Source of the DNA: Ga0077536 sp035325705
GTDB lineage: Bacteria; Pseudomonadota; Gammaproteobacteria; Ga0077536
NCBI GenBank assembly: GCA_035325705.1
Contig: DAOKZI010000013.1
Location: 62,001-126,000, forward strand
Direction of reading: 5' to 3'
DNA length: 64,000 nt
The translations under genes and the position numbers were made by a program. A model generated the notes under the pieces. That model was not told the DNA's origin. It saw nothing but the letters and a program-made list of their open reading frames with translations, and made no database searches. Shown in pieces: positions 16,984-25,780 of this stretch. Position 1 is the stretch's first letter; each line of letters opens with the position of its first letter.

Positions 16984-18666
16984 ATGGCGCGTTCTCTCGA
17001 TCTGGTCTTTCTATGGCACATGCACCAGCCCGATTACCGGGCGCCGGGGCACGGCGATTTCACGCTGCCGTGGACCTATCTGCACGCGATGAAGGACTAC
17101 GCCGACATGGCGGCGCACTTCGAGCGCCATCCCGAGGTGCGAGCGGTCGTGAACTTCGTGCCCGTGCTGCTCGATCAGATCGAGGACTACGCGACGCAGA
17201 TCGCCCGCCGCGAGCTGCGCGATCCGCTGCTGCGGCTGCTCGCGCATCCCCGGCCCGAGGCGCTCGATATCCACGAGCGCCGGCACGCGCTGGCGATCTG
17301 CTTTCGCGCGCATCGCCTGCATGCGATCGATCCCTTTCCCGCTTACCAGCGCTTGCACGCGATGCAGGAGCTCGCGACCGCACAGAGCAGCGACTCGATC
17401 GCCTGGCTGTCCGGCGCCTACTTCGCGGATCTCGTGACCTGGTACCACCTCGCGTGGACCGGGGAGGCGACGCGCCGCGCGCTGCCGCTGGTCGCCGAGC
17501 TGATGAGCAAGGGCGAGGGCTATACGCATGCGGATCGGCTGGCGCTGCTCGATGCGATCGGCGAGCTGCTGCAGGGCCTGCTGCCGCGCTACCGCGCGCT
17601 CGCGGCGCGCGGGCAGATCGAGCTGTCGACGACGCCGCACGCCCATCCGATCGCCCCGCTGCTGCTGTCCTTCGATGCGGCGCGCGAAGCGGTGCCGGAT
17701 CTCGTCCTGCCTTTGTCGCCCTGCTATCCCGGCGGGCGCGAGCGCCTGGATCTGCACCTCACGCGCGCCTGCGACAGCCATCGCGCGCGCTTCGGCGCGC
17801 CGGCCGCGGGCCTGTGGCCCGCCGAGGGCGCGGTGTCGACGGCGGCCCTCGCGCGCTTCGCCGCGCACGGCGTCGGCTGGGCGGCGAGCGGTGAAACGGT
17901 GCTCGCGCATACGCTGGGGGCCGATCGCTACGTGCGCGAACGCGATCTCTACCGGCCGTGGCACGACGCGAGCGGCGTGACGATGTTCTTTCGCGACGAT
18001 CGCCTCTCCGATCTGATCGGCTTCGAGTATGCGAAATGGCACGGCCGCGACGCCGCGCGTCATTTCATCACCGAGCTCGAAGGCATTCTCGCGCGCACGC
18101 CGGACGACGCGACGCCGCTGGTCAGCGTGATCCTCGACGGCGAGAACGCCTGGGAGTACTACCCGTACAACGCGTACTGGTTCTTCGAGGATCTCTATGC
18201 GGAGCTCGCCGCGCATCCGCAGATCCGCACGACGACGCTCGCCGACGCGCTCGCGGGACACGCCGCCCACACCGGTATGCTGCCTCCGCTGGTCGCCGGA
18301 AGCTGGGTCTACGGCACGCTGACGACCTGGATCGGCGATCCCGACAAGAACCATGCCTGGGATCTGCTGTGCAGCGCCAAGCAGCACTACGATCTCGTGC
18401 TCGGCAGCGGGCGCCTCGACGCCGCGGCGCGCGCCAAGGCCGAGGCCCAGCTCGCGATCTGCGAAGGCTCGGACTGGTTCTGGTGGCTGGGCGACTGCAA
18501 TCCGGCGGACTCCGTCGCGAGCTTCGAGGCCCTGTTCCGCCGCCATCTGCGCGCGCTGTACGACGCGCTGGGACTCGCGCCGCCGGCGCAGCTCGATCGG
18601 CCGCTGTCCGTCGGTGGCGGCCACGCCGAGGTCGGCGGCACGATGCGCCGTTCCCAAGAAGCCTGA
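16984..18666 (+). CDS. Glycoside hydrolase family 57 protein (alpha-amylase-like)
   Basis: 560 residues. The first strand carries the GH57 signature FLWHMHQPDY; TTPHAHPIAPL follows near residue 220, GLWPAEGAVS contains the probable catalytic Glu, and FFRDDRLSDLIGF the probable catalytic Asp. SVILDGENAWEYYPYN is another family-conserved block. GH57 enzymes act on alpha-glucans (amylase, branching or transferase activities) in the cytoplasm. The ATG at 16984 begins right at the fold. It is followed 32 bp later by a second, different GH57 gene, so both probably handle the glucan made by the divergent glgB. Precise reaction unknown. Confidence 0.88.
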   Translation: MARSLDLVFLWHMHQPDYRAPGHGDFTLPWTYLHAMKDYADMAAHFERHPEVRAVVNFVPVLLDQIEDYATQIARRELRDPLLRLLAHPRPEALDIHERRHALAICFRAHRLHAIDPFPAYQRLHAMQELATAQSSDSIAWLSGAYFADLVTWYHLAWTGEATRRALPLVAELMSKGEGYTHADRLALLDAIGELLQGLLPRYRALAARGQIELSTTPHAHPIAPLLLSFDAAREAVPDLVLPLSPCYPGGRERLDLHLTRACDSHRARFGAPAAGLWPAEGAVSTAALARFAAHGVGWAASGETVLAHTLGADRYVRERDLYRPWHDASGVTMFFRDDRLSDLIGFEYAKWHGRDAARHFITELEGILARTPDDATPLVSVILDGENAWEYYPYNAYWFFEDLYAELAAHPQIRTTTLADALAGHAAHTGMLPPLVAGSWVYGTLTTWIGDPDKNHAWDLLCSAKQHYDLVLGSGRLDAAARAKAEAQLAICEGSDWFWWLGDCNPADSVASFEALFRRHLRALYDALGLAPPAQLDRPLSVGGGHAEVGGTMRRSQEA

Positions 18667-18698
18667 CGATCCACGCGCCCCATCTCACGAGGCAGCCG

Positions 18699-20723
18699 AT
18701 GACCCGACCCGTTTCGCTCCTGCTCGGCGTCCACGCGCATCAGCCGGTCGGCAATTTCCCGGCGGTGATCGTCGATGCCCACGAGCGCTGCTATCGCCCT
18801 TTCCTCCACACGCTGCATCGCTATCCCGAATTCCGCTTCGCCGCGCATTTCTCCGGCTGGCTGCTCGACGAACTCGGCAGCCGCTTTCCGGACGACATGA
18901 CGCTGCTCGGCGAGATGGTCGCACGCGGCCAAGTCGAGCTGTTCGGCGCCGGCGACTGCGAGCCGGTGCTGGCCGCGATCCCGGCCCGCGATCGCCGCGG
19001 ACAGCTCCAGGCTCTCGCGGCCAAGCTGAAGTCGCGCTTCGGCGCGACGCCCGCCGGCGCATGGCTGACCGAGCGGGTATGGGAATCCTCGGTGGTCCCG
19101 AGCCTCGTCGACGGCGGCGTGCGCTACGTGACGGTCGACGACTACCACTTCCTCTGCACGGGCCTCGACGCGCAGGCCCTCGACGGCTACTTCACGACCG
19201 AAGAAGACGGTCGCACGCTCGATCTCTTCCCGATATCCGAGACGCTGCGCTATCGCCTGCCTTTCGCGCCGGCGGCCGAGGCGGTCGCCGGTCTCGAAGC
19301 GCTCGCCGACGCCGGACAGGCGGCCGCCGTCTATTTCGACGACATCGAGAAGTTCGGGATCTGGCCCGAGACCTACGACTGGGTCTACACCCGCGGCTGG
19401 CTCGCGGCCTTCATCGAGGCCGTGCTCGCGTCGCCGAAGATCGAAGCGCACACCTATGCCGAGTTCCATCGCAAGCAGCCGACGCGCGGCATCGTCTACC
19501 TGCCGGCCGCCTCTTACAGCGAGATGAACGAATGGACGCTGCCGGCGCCGGCCGCCCGTACCTATGCCGCGCTGCTCGCCGGCGCCAAACGCTCGCCGCA
19601 GTGGCCGCGCGAGCGGCCGTTCATCCGCGGCGGGATCTGGCGCAACTTCCTGAGCCGCTATCCGGAGGCGAACTGGCAGCACAAGCGCATGCTCGCGCTG
19701 TCCGCGCGCCTTGCCGCGGATCCCGTGCGGGGCGAGGATCCGGCGCTGCGCGGGCTGCTCTACCGGGCGCAGGCGAACGACGCGTACTGGCACGGCCTCT
19801 TCGGCGGCCTCTATCTACCGCATCTGCGCCGCGCCGTGTGGCAGCATCTGCTCGAGCTCGAGGCCGCGCTCGACGCGCATGCGTGGCAGCGGCCGCCGCC
19901 CGCCGATCTCGATCACGACGGCCACGTCGAATATCTGCTCGCCAACCGCGAGCTGCAGGCCGTGCTGCGCGACGACGGCCGCGGGGCGCTGATCGAGCTG
20001 TCGAGCTACGCGCTGTGCCACAACTTCGGCGACGTCCTGCGCCGGCACGCCGAGCACTATCACCGCCTGCCCGAGGGCGGCGCCGCCGAGCCGCACGCCG
20101 CGCATCAGGACGGCGGCATCGCCTCCGCGCACGATCGCGTGGCCTGGAAGCACGCGATCGCGCCGGCCGATCTCGAGCCCGATGCGAACGGCCGCGCGAT
20201 CGCGAGCGACTGCCTGATTGAGGCCGACGGCCGCCGCACGCCGATCGCGGGCTATCGCGTGCTGCATTCGGATGCGCGATCGATCACGCTCGAAGCACGG
20301 CCCCTCCCCGACTGCGTGCTGCGCAAGACTTACGTGCTCGACGGCGCCGACCTCCTGATCGACTGGACCTTCAGCGCGCCGGCGGCGCCCGCGCTCGAGG
20401 TCGAGCTGAATCTCGCCCTGCCGAGCTGTGACGGCTACGGCGGCCGCTATCGTCTGGCCGACGGCAGTTTTCCCGGCGGCTTCGGCCAGCGCTTCACCCT
20501 GGACACCTGCAGCACGCTCGACTGCGAGGACGCGGCGCTCGCAGGCCGGCTGAGGCTAGGCGCGACGCCGCCCGCCGCCGTGCACGGCGCCCCGCACGAG
20601 ACGGTCTCGCAGTCGGAAGCCGGGCTCGAGAAGATCATGCAGGGCGCGTGTCTGCGCCTGCGCTGGCAGGCGCCGCAGGTGCGGCTCGCGCTCGGCGTGT
20701 CGCGCTGTCCGCCCTGGGACTAG
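18699..20723 (+). CDS. GH57 4-alpha-glucanotransferase / alpha-amylase-type protein
   Basis: 674 residues with the layout of the archaeal-type 4-alpha-glucanotransferase branch of GH57. The catalytic barrel starts LLLGVHAHQPVGNFP, has the catalytic Glu in WLTERVWE and Asp in YFDDIEKFG. Helical and beta-sandwich C-terminal domains follow (about 300-674, equivalent to the DUF1925/DUF1926 regions), with YLLANRELQAVL and ELSSYALCHNFGDVLRRH. It would transfer or hydrolyse alpha-1,4-glucan chains. The ATG at 18699 follows AGGCAGCCG. With the preceding GH57 and glgB it forms an alpha-glucan metabolism locus that lacks glgA, glgC and glgP inside this window. Confidence 0.87.
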   Translation: MTRPVSLLLGVHAHQPVGNFPAVIVDAHERCYRPFLHTLHRYPEFRFAAHFSGWLLDELGSRFPDDMTLLGEMVARGQVELFGAGDCEPVLAAIPARDRRGQLQALAAKLKSRFGATPAGAWLTERVWESSVVPSLVDGGVRYVTVDDYHFLCTGLDAQALDGYFTTEEDGRTLDLFPISETLRYRLPFAPAAEAVAGLEALADAGQAAAVYFDDIEKFGIWPETYDWVYTRGWLAAFIEAVLASPKIEAHTYAEFHRKQPTRGIVYLPAASYSEMNEWTLPAPAARTYAALLAGAKRSPQWPRERPFIRGGIWRNFLSRYPEANWQHKRMLALSARLAADPVRGEDPALRGLLYRAQANDAYWHGLFGGLYLPHLRRAVWQHLLELEAALDAHAWQRPPPADLDHDGHVEYLLANRELQAVLRDDGRGALIELSSYALCHNFGDVLRRHAEHYHRLPEGGAAEPHAAHQDGGIASAHDRVAWKHAIAPADLEPDANGRAIASDCLIEADGRRTPIAGYRVLHSDARSITLEARPLPDCVLRKTYVLDGADLLIDWTFSAPAAPALEVELNLALPSCDGYGGRYRLADGSFPGGFGQRFTLDTCSTLDCEDAALAGRLRLGATPPAAVHGAPHETVSQSEAGLEKIMQGACLRLRWQAPQVRLALGVSRCPPWD

Positions 20724-20884
20724 GGCATTCCGCAAAAGCGGCGTGCCGGCCCGAATTGGCCGATCCGTGCGCGAGGTCGCGGCGCGGAATGGCCGAAATG
20801 TGGCCAAATCGAGCGCGACATGGTGAAATTCCCGCCCTTCCGCCGGCCGCGGCCGGCGCGAGCAACGAGGAACCCGTCTCATCC

Positions 20885-21406
20885 GTGACTCCCGACTCCG
20901 TACAGATCACCCTGGGCGACGTGCAAGCTGCCGGCGCCGCGATCCGCAAGGCCATCGCCGACGGCGACGGGCCGCTGCCTCCGAAGTTTCTCGTCGAGTT
21001 CCTGCTGCAGGAATGGCGCCGCTATCTCGCGTTGACCCATCACCGTCACGGCCCCGAGTCCGATGAATGGGCCGCCGCGGTCGATTGCACGCGGCGTCTG
21101 ATCCTGAGCGTGCTGCCGGTGCGCTCGGCATCCCAGCGCTCGAAGCTGATGCAGTCGCTGCCCAGGCTCGTCACCGATCTGAAGGCCGGCTGCGCCGTGG
21201 CCGCGACGCCGGGGAGCGTGCGCGACGCCTTCCTCGCCCAGCTACGCGAGATCCATCTCGCGCTGATCGAACCGCCGAAGAACGGCAAGCAGGCGCCGGA
21301 ACCGGATCTGTCCGACACGATCACGATGGACGTCCGCGATCCGCGCTATCGCATGCTGCTCGACAAGCTCGACGGCGCCGACGGCGTCGAGCACATCGAG
21401 ATGTAG
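20885..21406 (+). CDS. DUF1631-like protein (C-terminal-domain-sized)
   Basis: A soluble ~173-residue protein. PPKFLVEFLLQEWRRYLALTH, SDEWAAAVDCTRRLILSVLP, and LPRLVTDLKAGC resemble the C-terminal helical region of the much longer DUF1631 proteins of Proteobacteria (normally 700 residues or more). Here it appears to exist as a stand-alone small protein. The GTG at 20885 gives a sensible N-terminus (MTPDSVQITLGD) with GAGGA 13 bp upstream. In-frame upstream ATGs give low-complexity extensions, so the start is uncertain. Function unknown. A GFA-family gene follows 3 bp later and is probably co-transcribed. Confidence 0.65.
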   Translation: MTPDSVQITLGDVQAAGAAIRKAIADGDGPLPPKFLVEFLLQEWRRYLALTHHRHGPESDEWAAAVDCTRRLILSVLPVRSASQRSKLMQSLPRLVTDLKAGCAVAATPGSVRDAFLAQLREIHLALIEPPKNGKQAPEPDLSDTITMDVRDPRYRMLLDKLDGADGVEHIEM

Positions 21407-21409
21407 CGC

Positions 21410-21835
21410 GTGCCGCCGGCGCAGCGCGCGGTGCAGGCCGAAGGCGGCTGCCTCTGCGGCGCATTGCGCTATCGCGTCGATGGCCCGCTCGTCGACGCCG
21501 GCTACTGCCACTGCCGGCTCTGCCAGCGTGCGAGCGGCGCGCCGGTCGTCGCCTGGTTCACGATCGAAGCCGGCTGCTTCGCGTGGACGGCGGGCAGCCC
21601 GCGCGTCTACCGCTCCTCCGCCGTCTACCAGCGCGAGTCCTGCGCCGTCTGCGGCTCCCAGCTCGTGTTCCGGCGCAGCGTGGCGCCGCGCTACGTCGAC
21701 GTCACGATCGCGAGCCTCGACGCGCCGGCAGCCGTGGTGCCGGAGTATCACATCTGGCGCATGAGCCGCTTGCCGTGGTTCGACACCGCCGACGCGCTGC
21801 CGCGTCACGAGGACGCGGGGCCGGATCAGTCCTGA
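21410..21835 (+). CDS. GFA-family (CENP-V/GFA domain) zinc protein
   Basis: 141 residues of the glutathione-dependent formaldehyde-activating-enzyme-like fold: GGCLCGALRYRV, then YCHCRLCQRASGAP, later CAVCGSQL. These are the cysteine sets that bind two zinc ions. Members were proposed to react with glutathione adducts, but most have no proven substrate. The GTG start is 3 bp after the previous stop. It converges on the TonB receptor gene with 13 bp between. Confidence 0.82.
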   Translation: MPPAQRAVQAEGGCLCGALRYRVDGPLVDAGYCHCRLCQRASGAPVVAWFTIEAGCFAWTAGSPRVYRSSAVYQRESCAVCGSQLVFRRSVAPRYVDVTIASLDAPAAVVPEYHIWRMSRLPWFDTADALPRHEDAGPDQS

Positions 21836-21848
21836 AGCGCTCGCGCGC

Positions 21849-23825
21849 TCAGTGCGGCGTCTCGAAGCGCACCCCGAGCCAGGCGCCCAGCCCTTCGGTC
21901 TCGAAGCCGAAGACATCCTGATAGTCGTCGTCGAACAGGTTCTCGATGCGCGCGAACAGCAGGATCTGCGGATTCACGCGATAGCGCCCCGCCACGCCGA
22001 CCAGCGTGTAGGGATCGAGCGTGACGCGGGCCGGCGCGAAGAACGGCGGCAGGAAGCTGTCGTCCTCGCGCTCGCCGGTGTGCGTGAGGTGCAGATCGAG
22101 CGAGCCGCGCTCGTCCGCCGAAGTCCAGTCGAGACTCGCCGACACCTGATGCCGCGGCCGCCTGATCTCGTCGATCTCGCCGCCCGTGACGCGATCGGGC
22201 TGGGTCGCATCCAGCCAGGTATAGCTCGCGCGCAGCTCGAGCTGCGCGCTCAGCGCGGCGTCGGCGCTCAGCTCGACGCCGTCGCGCCGGCTGCGTCCCG
22301 CGAGATTCACCGCGGTGGCGGTGAAGCTCACGGGATCGACGACGAAGCCGTTGATCTCGTCCTTCAGCCGCTCGTTGAAGTAGGTCGCGCCCAGCACCAG
22401 GCGTTCGTCGAACAGGACCTGCGAGACGCCGACTTCCCAACCGCGCGAGGTCTCGGGCTTCAGCGCCGCGTTGCCGATGAAGGTCGGCGAGAACGGGCCG
22501 CCGAAGGAGAAGCCGTAGCGATCGAAGAAGGTCGGCGACTTCTGGCCCGTCGCATAGGCCGCGGACAGCGTCGTGCCCCAGCGCGGGATCTCCTGTACGA
22601 GCGAGAGCCGATAGGTGCCGACGTCGGCAAACTCGTTGCTGTCGTCCCAGCGCCCGCTGGCGCCCAGCGTCGTGCGCTCGGCCAAGGTCACGCGATATTC
22701 GCCGGCGTAGCCGATCACCTGGAAGTCGCGATCCTGGTTCGGGTTGCCGAAGAGCGTGACGGGCCCGCGCTGGTGAAAGCGCTGCTGCTCGTAGTCGAGC
22801 GCGAAGGTCAGCGCGTGACTGGCCGGCACGAGAGTCGTGGTCTCGCCCTGCAGCGTCGTCTGGTAGTCGATGCTGTGCTTGTGGCCGACGACGCGGCCTT
22901 CGAGGAAGACTTCGAGATCGCGATCCTCGTTGTCCATCTTGCTCCACGCGCCCGACAGCTCGTGCAGCCAGTGGCCGTCGAAGGTGCTGAGCTTGGCGCG
23001 CCCCTGCGCATAGGCCTGGAGGATGTCCGTCTCGCCGGCGGTGTCGCTCGGTACGCCGAGACCGACGTCACCGTCGGTCGCGGTGCGGATGTCGCTGAGC
23101 CGCCCCGTCAGCTCGAAGCGGAGCTGCGGCAGCGCCTGCCAGCCGAGGCGCGTGTTGAGCGTGCCGTTGCGGTAGCCGTCGTCCTCGTCGCCGCGCTCGC
23201 TGATGTCGATGCCGCCGCTGTCGAGGTAGCTGAGGGCGAGATTGCCGTCCCAGGTCTCGGTGCCGGCGCCGACCGCGCCGCTCACGCGATTCGAGCCGAA
23301 GGAGCCGTACTCGATCGTCGCGTTCGCATGCGGCTTGCCGCTGCCGCGACGGGTGATGATGTTGACGACGCCGGCGAGCGCATCGCTGCCCCACAGCGCG
23401 CTCTGCGGGCCGCGCACGATTTCGACGCGCTCGATGTCGTCGGTCGACAGATGGGCGAAGTCGAACTCGTCGGAGCGCGTGACGTCGTTGGCTTCGATGC
23501 CGTCGATCAGCACGAGCACGTGATTCGCCTCCGCGCCGCGCACGCGTAGCTGCGTGAACTTGCCGGCGCCGCCGGCGCGCCCGATCGTGAAGCCGGGCAC
23601 CTCGCGCAGCAGATCGCTCAGGAACACCGGGTTGCGGCGCTCGATGTCCTCGCGCGTGATGACCGTGGCGCTGGCCCCGGCGTTGCGCAGCGCCGTCGGC
23701 GTGCGCGTCGCGGTGACGAGGACTTCTTCGCGATGGCGCGTCGCGCTGAGATCTTCGGCAAGGGCTTGGGACAGCAGGCCGCAGCTCGCGGCGAAGACGA
23801 GGGGGAATGAAAGAAACGGGCGCAT
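21849..23825 (-). CDS. btuB: TonB-dependent cobalamin receptor (BtuB-like)
   Basis: 658 residues. A signal peptide (MRPFLSFPLVFAASCGLLSQALA) is followed by a TonB-box region EEVLVTATRTP, very like that of BtuB, and a plug domain (about 50-160: LLREVPGFTI, RGAEANHVLVLIDG, VEIVRGPQSALWGSDALAGVVNI). The rest is a 22-strand type barrel ending in an aromatic-rich C-terminus. It imports a large nutrient across the outer membrane using TonB energy. A cobalamin riboswitch lies directly upstream in the same orientation, which makes B12 or a related corrinoid the likely substrate. No inner-membrane Btu transporter is in this window. Confidence 0.9.
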   Translation of the reverse strand: MRPFLSFPLVFAASCGLLSQALAEDLSATRHREEVLVTATRTPTALRNAGASATVITREDIERRNPVFLSDLLREVPGFTIGRAGGAGKFTQLRVRGAEANHVLVLIDGIEANDVTRSDEFDFAHLSTDDIERVEIVRGPQSALWGSDALAGVVNIITRRGSGKPHANATIEYGSFGSNRVSGAVGAGTETWDGNLALSYLDSGGIDISERGDEDDGYRNGTLNTRLGWQALPQLRFELTGRLSDIRTATDGDVGLGVPSDTAGETDILQAYAQGRAKLSTFDGHWLHELSGAWSKMDNEDRDLEVFLEGRVVGHKHSIDYQTTLQGETTTLVPASHALTFALDYEQQRFHQRGPVTLFGNPNQDRDFQVIGYAGEYRVTLAERTTLGASGRWDDSNEFADVGTYRLSLVQEIPRWGTTLSAAYATGQKSPTFFDRYGFSFGGPFSPTFIGNAALKPETSRGWEVGVSQVLFDERLVLGATYFNERLKDEINGFVVDPVSFTATAVNLAGRSRRDGVELSADAALSAQLELRASYTWLDATQPDRVTGGEIDEIRRPRHQVSASLDWTSADERGSLDLHLTHTGEREDDSFLPPFFAPARVTLDPYTLVGVAGRYRVNPQILLFARIENLFDDDYQDVFGFETEGLGAWLGVRFETPH

Positions 23826-23957
23826 GCGTCACTCCGGCCCGCGCTCTCACCCGAGCACGGGCATACAGGAGTTGCGAAGGGGACAGGTCGTTCACCGCGC
23901 AGCGTCCGACGCCGCGTCATGCGCGCCTGAGTCGACCCTCCGCGACTCGGTTTGCAA

Positions 23958-24166
23958 GACCTGCGGCCGGTATCCGGGCTTGCGAAGATGCGAGGCGATC
24001 GTCTCGCGCGTGGATCCCCGCCTTCCCATGCATCGCTGCACAGTGGCTTGGAGGGTCTCCGCTTCGCTTACCGTTGCGGGGGCAGCGCCGGACTGGTTTC
24101 CGCGATGGAAACGCACCGGCTTCCCGATTATCCCTGGCGCCGATCAGCGCCCGGGCACCGCTGGCT
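23958..24166 (-). promoter_or_regulatory. Cobalamin (AdoCbl-type) riboswitch controlling btuB
   Basis: Read on the minus strand, the leader contains the conserved blocks of cobalamin riboswitches in order. These are CGGTGCCCG at the 5' end, AATCGGGAAGCCGGTG, the B12-box GCTGCCCCCGCAACGGTAA (about 24065-24088), AAGCCACTG, GGGAAGGC, and a closing GCCCGGATACCGGCC. It ends about 130 bp before the btuB start. Binding of adenosylcobalamin would shut off receptor expression by termination or by hiding the ribosome site. The remaining upstream sequence to the HU gene (24167-24370) should hold its promoter; no clear -35/-10 pair could be fixed. Confidence 0.92.
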
Positions 24167-24370
24167 GTCTATCGAAATCCGCCGCCAGCGTAGCGGCGAG
24201 GCCGATCGCGGTCAATCGCGAAAGGTGCGAGGCGGGCTGGAGGGGAAGCTTTGCAAAAGCAGCGCGGCTGCCGTGGAGGAAACGGGGCGCATGCCGATGC
24301 AGGCGCCCCATGCCGAAAGAGCTGCGGAAACGCCGAACGAGTCCGTCCTGGACTCGCGCGACGCGGGCGC

Positions 24371-24706
24371 TCAGCCGGCGACCGCGTCCTTCAGTGCTTT
24401 CAGCGCGCTCGCGCGCACCGATACGCTGGCCGGGCGGGCATCCACCTTGACCATCTCGCCGGTGAACGGATTACGCGCCATGCCGGCCTTGCGGGCGGCC
24501 TTCTTCACGCGACGCAGCTTGATGCCGAGCTCCGGTACGCTCATTTCGCCCGAACCGCGAGCGTTTAGATGGCGCACGGCGTGATCGCGGATCGCCGTCA
24601 GCACGGCTTGCACTTCCTTCTTCTTCAGCCCGGTGGATTCGGCGACGGCAGCCAGGATCTGGCTCTTCGTTTCACGTTCTTTGATCGAGGGTTTGGCTCG
24701 AGACAT
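24371..24706 (-). CDS. HU-family DNA-binding protein
   Basis: 111 residues from the ATG at 24706, which has a textbook GGGAGGA ribosome site. KSQILAAVAESTGLKKKEVQAVL forms the helical dimerisation part; LGIKLRRVKKAARKAGMARNPFTGEMV is the beta-arm with the RNPxTGE-type tip that contacts DNA, here slightly longer and more basic than in classic HU; it ends KALKDAVAG. It would bend or compact DNA in the nucleoid. It is monocistronic, placed between the btuB leader and the sulfur locus. A weak stem (24338-24356, CGAGTCC-GTCCT-GGACTCG) lies just downstream. Confidence 0.88.
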   Translation of the reverse strand: MSRAKPSIKERETKSQILAAVAESTGLKKKEVQAVLTAIRDHAVRHLNARGSGEMSVPELGIKLRRVKKAARKAGMARNPFTGEMVKVDARPASVSVRASALKALKDAVAG

Positions 24707-24954
24707 AAGTCCTCCCAGAAAGTATTGGACAACACACACCCGTGTCCGGCGGCTGTTTGGATTCTGAAGCGACTCGATCGCCTAACGGCGGCCGGGTCCT
24801 GTACACCAGCGTGATTCCAGCCTCGTATGACACCGTACTCGCGCTCGACGCCGTTTTCTTCTGCGGTTTTCGCGCGGAAAATTGCTTGAAAACGCGCATC
24901 GACTGCGAGTGCGGGCGTTAATATAAAGCGAGTTTTCGCGTTTGTAAGCATTTC

Positions 24955-24978
24955 AGGCCGTTTTTTTCGGCCTTTTTT
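24955..24978 (+). terminator. Strong intrinsic terminator on + strand with no upstream + gene
   Basis: AGGCCG-TTTTTTT-CGGCCT followed by a T-run (TTTTTT at 24973-24978) reads as a Rho-independent terminator on the plus strand. Both neighbouring genes (HU and the sirtuin) are on the minus strand, so it has no annotated gene to terminate. On the minus strand it would follow the sirtuin stop but lacks a U-tract there. It lies in an AT-rich patch of the 282-bp gap 24707-24988. Confidence 0.6.
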
Positions 24979-24988
24979 GCTCGTTTCT

Positions 24989-25780
24989 TCAGCACTCGCG
25001 AGGCGTGTCCGGTCTTGGGACTGCTGCGTCGACGATCGCGCGCAGGGCCGCGGCTGCACCGCATGCGAAGCGATGAGAGACGAGCGCGGACAGGGGCGTG
25101 CGATCGGGATTGATCTCGATCGTCGGAACCCCGGCGTGCGCGCTCATCGCGACCGGCTCGTAGATGTAAGGAAAACCTGCCGTCGTGCCGATCGCGAACA
25201 CGAGATCGAAGCCACGGCGCAGCGCCGCTTCGTAGCGGGCAAGGGCGCGCAGCGGCAGCATCTCACCGAACAGCACGACCTCGGGTCGCAGGATGCCGTC
25301 GCAGCGGCCACAGCGCGGCGGCAGATCGAGCGCGTCGAAATCCCGCTGCGTGGAGGTCCCGGCGCAGCCCGTGCAGCGCAGCTCGCTGAGCCGGCCGTGG
25401 ATCTCGATGACGTCACGGCTGCCGGCCGCGACGTGGAAGCCGTCGACGTTCTGCGTGATCACGCAGACCTCGTGCGTGCGCTCGAGGCCCGCGATGATCG
25501 CGTGCGCGGCATTCGGCTGCGCGCCGCGACAGGCGCGCTCGATCTCGAAGAGATACTTCCAGGTCAGCGCGGGATCCCGTGCGAAGGTCTCGCCCGACAG
25601 GATCTCTTCGATCGGCAGTCCCTCGTCGATCGTCATCTCGTTGTACAGGCCGCCGACGCCGCGATAGGTCGGCAAGCCGGATTCGGCCGATATCCCTGCA
25701 CCGGTGAGGAAAGCGAGGCGTCGCGCGCCGCGCAGCAGGACGGCAACATCGCGGGCAAGCATCGGATCGGGAAGGCTCAT
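24989..25780 (-). CDS. Sirtuin (NAD-dependent protein deacylase, CobB-type)
   Basis: 263 residues. The Rossmann NAD site is FLTGAGISAESGLPTYRG; the active site is TQNVDGFH and IEIHGRL with the catalytic His; two Cys pairs (CTGC and CGRC) make the zinc ribbon; GTTAGFPYIYEP binds NAD ribose. Sirtuins remove acyl groups from lysines using NAD. It is the last gene of a seven-gene operon; its ATG overlaps the SDR stop (ATGA). A sirtuin in a sulfide/persulfide-response operon is unusual and may link redox sulfur state to protein acylation, but that link is inferred from position only. Confidence 0.88.
   Translation of the reverse strand: MSLPDPMLARDVAVLLRGARRLAFLTGAGISAESGLPTYRGVGGLYNEMTIDEGLPIEEILSGETFARDPALTWKYLFEIERACRGAQPNAAHAIIAGLERTHEVCVITQNVDGFHVAAGSRDVIEIHGRLSELRCTGCAGTSTQRDFDALDLPPRCGRCDGILRPEVVLFGEMLPLRALARYEAALRRGFDLVFAIGTTAGFPYIYEPVAMSAHAGVPTIEINPDRTPLSALVSHRFACGAAAALRAIVDAAVPRPDTPREC

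Noticed and set aside
24338..24356. CGAGTCC-GTCCT-GGACTCG hairpin as terminator of the HU gene
   Set aside because: The stem is good but no U-run follows on the minus strand, so it was only mentioned with the HU gene.
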